Shown here: positions 7,059 through 10,188 of the stretch, one piece after another
How the letters are laid out: each line of letters begins with the position of its first letter
How positions within the stretch are numbered: the stretch's first letter is position 1
NCBI GenBank assembly: GCA_910588595.1
Contig: CAJUQU010000131.1
Coordinates: 1 to 10,188, forward strand
Reading direction: 5' to 3'
Origin: an uncultured Lachnospiraceae bacterium
GTDB taxonomy: Bacteria > Bacillota_A > Clostridia > Lachnospirales > Lachnospiraceae
Length of the DNA: 10,188 nucleotides
Made by a program: the position numbers and the translations under genes
Notes under the pieces: generated by a model
Seen by the model: the letters and a program-made list of their open reading frames with translations, nothing else
What the model was told of the DNA's origin: nothing
Databases searched by the model: none

Positions 7059-7748
7059 ATGAGCCTTTTTAAAGAATTATATGCAAAGGATGAGCTGCCT
7101 TATGACAAATTTATGAGGCTTGGGCCGGAGAGTCTTTCGGATGCCGAGCTTCTTGCTATCATGCTCAGAACTGGAACGAGGGAAAAGACTCCTATCGAGC
7201 TTGGGCGGGATGTTTTGAAACTGGCAGGAAAGGGAATGGGACTTCTGGGGCTGTATCACTTTAATATAAGGGATCTAATGCAGATACCTGGAATCGGAGA
7301 GGTCAAAGCGGTGCAGTTGTTGTGCATTGCCGAGATCGCGAAGAGAACCTCCAATCTGCAGGCAAGACCAGAACTGACTTTCGACAAGCCAGAGACAGTA
7401 GCGGCTTACTACATGGAGAGAATGCGGCACAGGGACACTGAGCAGCTCATGCTGGTGCTTCTGGATGCCAAACGGCATATCGTAAATGAGTCCATTTTGT
7501 CGACAGGCACTTTTAACACAACGTTGATCTCACCGAGGGACATCTGTATCCGGGCGATGCGCAATGAGGCGTCCTATATTGTAATCCTTCATAACCACCC
7601 AAGCGGCGATCCGACACCCAGCAGACAGGATGTGCTGGTGACACAGAAGATAAAGGAAGTATCCGATTTAGTTGAAATTCCGTTGCTGGATCATATCATC
7701 ATTGGGGACAACAGATATACCAGTTTTATACAAAAAGGACTTTTATGA
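7059..7748 (+). CDS. radC: RadC family protein (JAB/MPN metallo-domain)
   Basis: RadC (also annotated ComM/YsxA-like) is a conserved protein with a JAMM metal-binding fold. The old link to DNA repair has not held up well and its exact role is unsettled. The 229-residue product begins with LYAKDELPYDKFMRLGPESLSDAELLA-type residues usual for the family. It has a helix-hairpin-helix IPGIG at 76-80, and ends in the JAMM domain with HNHPSGDPTPSRQD at 178-191. The ligands H178, H180 and D191, with S188, are all present in the expected H-x-H-x7-S-x2-D spacing. AAGG (7045-7048) lies ten bases before the ATG, with a weaker GGAG further up. It is first in the transcript from the promoter at 7001-7029, and mreB follows after 19 bp, the usual neighbour in Firmicutes. 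Confidence 0.95.
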   Translation: MSLFKELYAKDELPYDKFMRLGPESLSDAELLAIMLRTGTREKTPIELGRDVLKLAGKGMGLLGLYHFNIRDLMQIPGIGEVKAVQLLCIAEIAKRTSNLQARPELTFDKPETVAAYYMERMRHRDTEQLMLVLLDAKRHIVNESILSTGTFNTTLISPRDICIRAMRNEASYIVILHNHPSGDPTPSRQDVLVTQKIKEVSDLVEIPLLDHIIIGDNRYTSFIQKGLL

Positions 7749-7755
7749 GAAACAG

Positions 7756-7762
7756 AAAGGAG
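7756..7762 (+). promoter_or_regulatory. Strong ribosome binding site that sets the mreB start
   Basis: AAAGGAG ends five bases before ATG 7768 and eight bases before an adjacent TTG at 7771; either could be the first codon. The frame is open back to 7672 inside radC, but a start there would add 32 residues unlike any MreB. Confidence 0.75.
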
Positions 7763-7767
7763 TTGTT

Positions 7768-8778
7768 ATGTTGGCTAACAACGCATTTGGTATCGATCTG
7801 GGTACCAGAACGATCAAGATTTACAATGCTCACAATGACAATGTTATTGTCGAGAAAAATATGATTGCGATTGAGGATAAGAAAAACTTATTTGCATATG
7901 GTGATTCTGCATTTGAAATGTTTGAGAAAGCGCCATCTAATATTGAAATCTCATATCCGCTCTGCAACGGAGTGATCGCGGATATTAAAAATATGCAGCT
8001 GATTCTTAAGAACTTTATACTGGACTGCAACAAGGGGTCCGTGAAACCCGCAGAGTTTTATATCGCAGTCCCTTCCGATATCACTGAGGTCGAGAAGAGG
8101 GCATTTTCTGACCTGGTGAAAGATGCAAATATCAAGGCAAAGAAGATCCTGCGCGTCGAGAAGGCTGTTGCAGACGGTTTGGGACTTGACATCGATGTCA
8201 AGAACGCGCAGGGGATCCTCGTTGTCAATGTCGGTTTCCATACAACGGAGGTCTCGATCCTCTCACTGGGCGGGATCGTCCTCAGCCGTCTGATCAAAGT
8301 TGGCGGACAGAAATTTGATGAATCGATCAAGAATGCGATCCGCAAGGAGTTCAGCCTGATCGTCGGCAGCAAAACTGCCGAAAATGTAAAAATCGACCTG
8401 CGGGAACTTGAGGAGGACAAGAGAAAGGCTGTAGTATACGGACGCGACATTGTGACAGGGCTTCCCATGGAGAAAGAGATTCCGACCAACTTGGTGAGCG
8501 AGAGTATGCTGGAGAATTTTAATGTGATCATTGACAATATCAGGGTCATTCTGGAGAGAACACCGCCAGAACTCTCTGCGGATATCTTCCGGAGAGGAGT
8601 CTATCTGACGGGGGGCGCATCGCAGGTGGCACATCTCGCAGAGCTGATCGCAAAAGGGACAGGTCTTAAAGTGAATGTGAGTGAAAATCCTGTGTCAGGC
8701 GTTGCCCTTGGACTTGCAAAGATCATTAAGGATGACAACTATAAATCTGTCGCTTATCTTGAAGGAATGGGGCGCTAA
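7768..8778 (+). CDS. mreB: Divergent MreB, actin-like rod-shape protein
   Basis: MreB normally forms membrane-bound ATP-dependent filaments that guide the side-wall synthesis machinery. This 336-residue product has the usual length and clear family marks: FGIDLGT (7-13), SLGGIVLS, GRDIVTGLP (225-233), TPPEL (265-269) and LTGG (280-283). The nucleotide site is unusual, however. The phosphate-1 loop reads DLGTRTIKIY instead of DLGTANTLVY. The region usually LIEEPMAAAIG reads RVEKAVADGLG (E131, K132). The phosphate-2 loop, usually VDIGGGTTE, reads VNVGFHTTE, so the Asp is N154 and two glycines are F157 and H158. The adenosine loop GGGALL is GGASQV. It keeps the canonical place between radC and mreC, and its two membrane partners look normal. 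It is therefore MreB by position and C-terminal signatures, but its ATPase activity is doubtful or altered. Confidence 0.88.
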   Translation: MLANNAFGIDLGTRTIKIYNAHNDNVIVEKNMIAIEDKKNLFAYGDSAFEMFEKAPSNIEISYPLCNGVIADIKNMQLILKNFILDCNKGSVKPAEFYIAVPSDITEVEKRAFSDLVKDANIKAKKILRVEKAVADGLGLDIDVKNAQGILVVNVGFHTTEVSILSLGGIVLSRLIKVGGQKFDESIKNAIRKEFSLIVGSKTAENVKIDLRELEEDKRKAVVYGRDIVTGLPMEKEIPTNLVSESMLENFNVIIDNIRVILERTPPELSADIFRRGVYLTGGASQVAHLAELIAKGTGLKVNVSENPVSGVALGLAKIIKDDNYKSVAYLEGMGR

Positions 8779-8783
8779 TATTC

Positions 8784-9653
8784 ATGAGTCCGGTGATAAA
8801 GAGAAAGAGGGATAAGTTCTCTATTCCAAGCAAATATCTACTGTTGATCTTGACGTGTATCTGTGTGGCACTCATGGCAGTGACATTTTTTACGGATTAT
8901 TCCGCGTCTCCTCTAAATAAATTGGTAGGCTATGTCATTGTTCCTTTTCAGAACGGTGTCAGCCGTGTCGGCACATGGATCTCCGTCAGGATGGATGAAC
9001 TTGGCGAATTGAGGATCGTGCTGCAGGAGAATCAGGCGCTCAAACAGCAGATCGATGAGCTGACTGTCCAAAATACGCAGCTCCAACAGGATAAATATGA
9101 GCTCAACTATCTCCGTGAACTGTACAAACTCGATGAACAGTACAGCGGCTATGAGAAGGTGGGTGCCAGAATCATAGCCAGAGACAGCGGCAACTGGTTT
9201 CACGCATTCACGATCAACAAGGGCACTGATGATGGACTTGCCGTCGATATGAATGTAATTGCCGATGGCGGGCTTGTCGGAAGGATTGTCGACATCGGTT
9301 CCAACTGGGCAAAAGTCAATGCGGTGATCAATGATGATTCCAATGTCAGCGGTATGGTGCTTGCAAGTTCGGATAATTTGATGGTTCAGGGGTCACTCCA
9401 GCTGATGGCGGACGGTGTCATCGGTTTCGGACAGCTCAATGATTCGCAGAACAGAGTCGAGGTTGGTGATAAAGTTGTCACCTCCAATATCAGCGACAAG
9501 TATCTGCCGAGCATCCTGATCGGATACATTAGTGAGATCGATCAGGATGCCAACAATATCACAAAATCCGGGAAGATCACGCCAGCAGTCGACTTCGAAC
9601 ATCTTGAGGAGGTGCTTGTCATCTTGAAAACAAAGCAGCAGATTAAGGATTAA
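8784..9653 (+). CDS. mreC: Rod shape-determining protein MreC
   Basis: MreC is the extracytoplasmic scaffold of the elongation machinery, linking MreB and MreD to the penicillin-binding proteins. The 289 residues begin with a basic cytoplasmic tail, then one membrane helix at about 18-37. A Gln- and Leu-rich coiled coil runs from about 70 to 116. The two beta-domains of MreC start at VGARIIARDSGNWFH (126-140), with DGGLVGRIVDIGSNW (161-175) as the clearest family stretch and GDKVVTSNISDKYLPSILIGYI (228-249) near the end. It begins 5 bp after the mreB stop. Its ribosome binding site is weak: GGGG at 8769-8772 with an 11-base spacer, inside the end of mreB. This suggests translational coupling. 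Length and layout are normal. Confidence 0.95.
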   Translation: MSPVIKRKRDKFSIPSKYLLLILTCICVALMAVTFFTDYSASPLNKLVGYVIVPFQNGVSRVGTWISVRMDELGELRIVLQENQALKQQIDELTVQNTQLQQDKYELNYLRELYKLDEQYSGYEKVGARIIARDSGNWFHAFTINKGTDDGLAVDMNVIADGGLVGRIVDIGSNWAKVNAVINDDSNVSGMVLASSDNLMVQGSLQLMADGVIGFGQLNDSQNRVEVGDKVVTSNISDKYLPSILIGYISEIDQDANNITKSGKITPAVDFEHLEEVLVILKTKQQIKD

Positions 9654-9660
9654 CAGATTC

Positions 9661-10176
9661 ATGAAGAGAAATATTATATTATTTTTTGTGATATTATGTG
9701 GATTCGTCCTTCAGACAACACTTTTTCAGACACTCAGCTTTGGAGGGATCTCTCCTAATATATTGATCATCATCACGGTTTCCTACGGTTTTATGCACGG
9801 TAAGAAATACGGCATGGTCGTGGGATTCATATGCGGGATGCTGATGGATATTTTTTACGGAAGTGTTCTGGGATTTTACGCACTGGTCTACTTGTACATA
9901 GGTGCTGCCAATGGCGTATTTCACAGTATATTTTATCAGGACGATATCAAGCTGCCACTTGTGCTGATCCTGACGAGTGACTTTGCTTACTCCTTTACAT
10001 GTTATGTATTGCTGTATCTTTTGAGAAGAAGATTTGATTTTGTTTTTTATCTCAAAAGTATTATAATACCTGAGATCGTTTACACAATTTTTGTTACAGT
10101 GTTTATATATCCGTGTATCCTGTTTTTGAACAGGACAAAGGATGATTTTGAAAGAGGTGACAATAAGGTTGTTTAA
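9661..10176 (+). CDS. mreD: Rod shape-determining membrane protein MreD
   Basis: MreD is the small polytopic membrane partner of MreC. The 171 residues are almost entirely hydrophobic, with about six membrane segments near 4-24, 32-46, 50-66, 70-90, 97-121 and 132-156. The family pattern is visible in PNILIIITVSYGFMHGKKYG (32-51) followed by GFICGMLMDIFYG (55-67), including the conserved Asp at 63 between glycines. The end is charged (NRTKDDFERGD) and should face the cytoplasm. AAGGA (9645-9649) inside the 3' end of mreC lies 11 bases before the ATG, and the gap after mreC is only 7 bp. The next gene overlaps its last codons. Confidence 0.92.
   Translation: MKRNIILFFVILCGFVLQTTLFQTLSFGGISPNILIIITVSYGFMHGKKYGMVVGFICGMLMDIFYGSVLGFYALVYLYIGAANGVFHSIFYQDDIKLPLVLILTSDFAYSFTCYVLLYLLRRRFDFVFYLKSIIIPEIVYTIFVTVFIYPCILFLNRTKDDFERGDNKVV
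10153..10160 (+). promoter_or_regulatory. Ribosome binding site for a gene overlapping the mreD end
   Basis: AGAGGTGA is a near-perfect anti-16S match (eight bases of AGGAGGTGA with one G missing). It lies eight bases before TTG 10169 and inside the last codons of mreD. This is the reason to place a gene start at 10169 and not at the GTG at 10157, whose only upstream candidate is AAAGGAT 13 bases away. Confidence 0.6.
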
Positions 10177-10188
10177 AAGGATTGGCGA
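10169..10188 (+). CDS. Start of a downstream gene (only six codons in the window)
   Basis: A TTG start at 10169 gives M-F-K-R-I-G before the window ends. It overlaps the mreD stop by eight bases and is served by the strong Shine-Dalgarno sequence at 10153-10160, which implies translational coupling with mreD. A GTG at 10157 in the same frame is an alternative start (MTIRLFKRIG). In clostridial mre clusters the next gene is usually a PBP2-type transpeptidase (mrdA/pbpA). The basic start would fit a cytoplasmic tail before a membrane anchor, but six codons cannot identify it. Confidence 0.5.

Overview
The window looks like a chromosomal housekeeping segment from a low- to mid-GC Gram-positive bacterium, most likely a clostridial Lachnospiraceae-type species. 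Three things suggest this: strong AGGAGG-like ribosome binding sites, an endonuclease-type MutL, and the gene order mutS, mutL, miaA, a YnbB-like PLP enzyme, radC and mreBCD. The family placement is inferred from gene order and protein style, not from a database comparison. Every recognisable gene is on the + strand.

Positions 1-3699 form a mismatch-repair block. It holds the C-terminal ATPase part of MutS (cut by the left edge), a GNAT acetyltransferase between mutS and mutL, and a complete MutL. MutL has the DQHA(X)2E(X)4E nuclease motif. It also has a clamp-binding-like QLNFF in the linker, which resembles the QMSLF in the MutS tail. Positions 3700-4576 hold an EcsC-family protein, preceded by an inverted repeat and a perfect TATAAT that lies almost on the start codon. 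Positions 4633-6930 hold MiaA (tRNA dimethylallyltransferase) and a YnbB / 'aluminium resistance' PLP-dependent enzyme.

A 128-bp AT-rich gap (6931-7058) carries a good sigma-A-type promoter. It marks the start of a new unit: radC, mreB, mreC, mreD, and the first few codons of another gene that overlaps mreD at the right edge. The unit combines the conserved DNA-associated protein RadC with the cytoskeletal and membrane parts of the rod-shape elongation machinery. The next gene would usually be a PBP2-type transpeptidase, but too little is present to tell.

Most of the window is ordinary conserved core genome. The point most worth a second look is MreB. It is recognisable by its C-terminal signatures, but both phosphate-binding loops and the catalytic-region motif differ from the usual MreB sequences. 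I see no mobile element, CRISPR array, tRNA, rRNA or obviously undescribed system.
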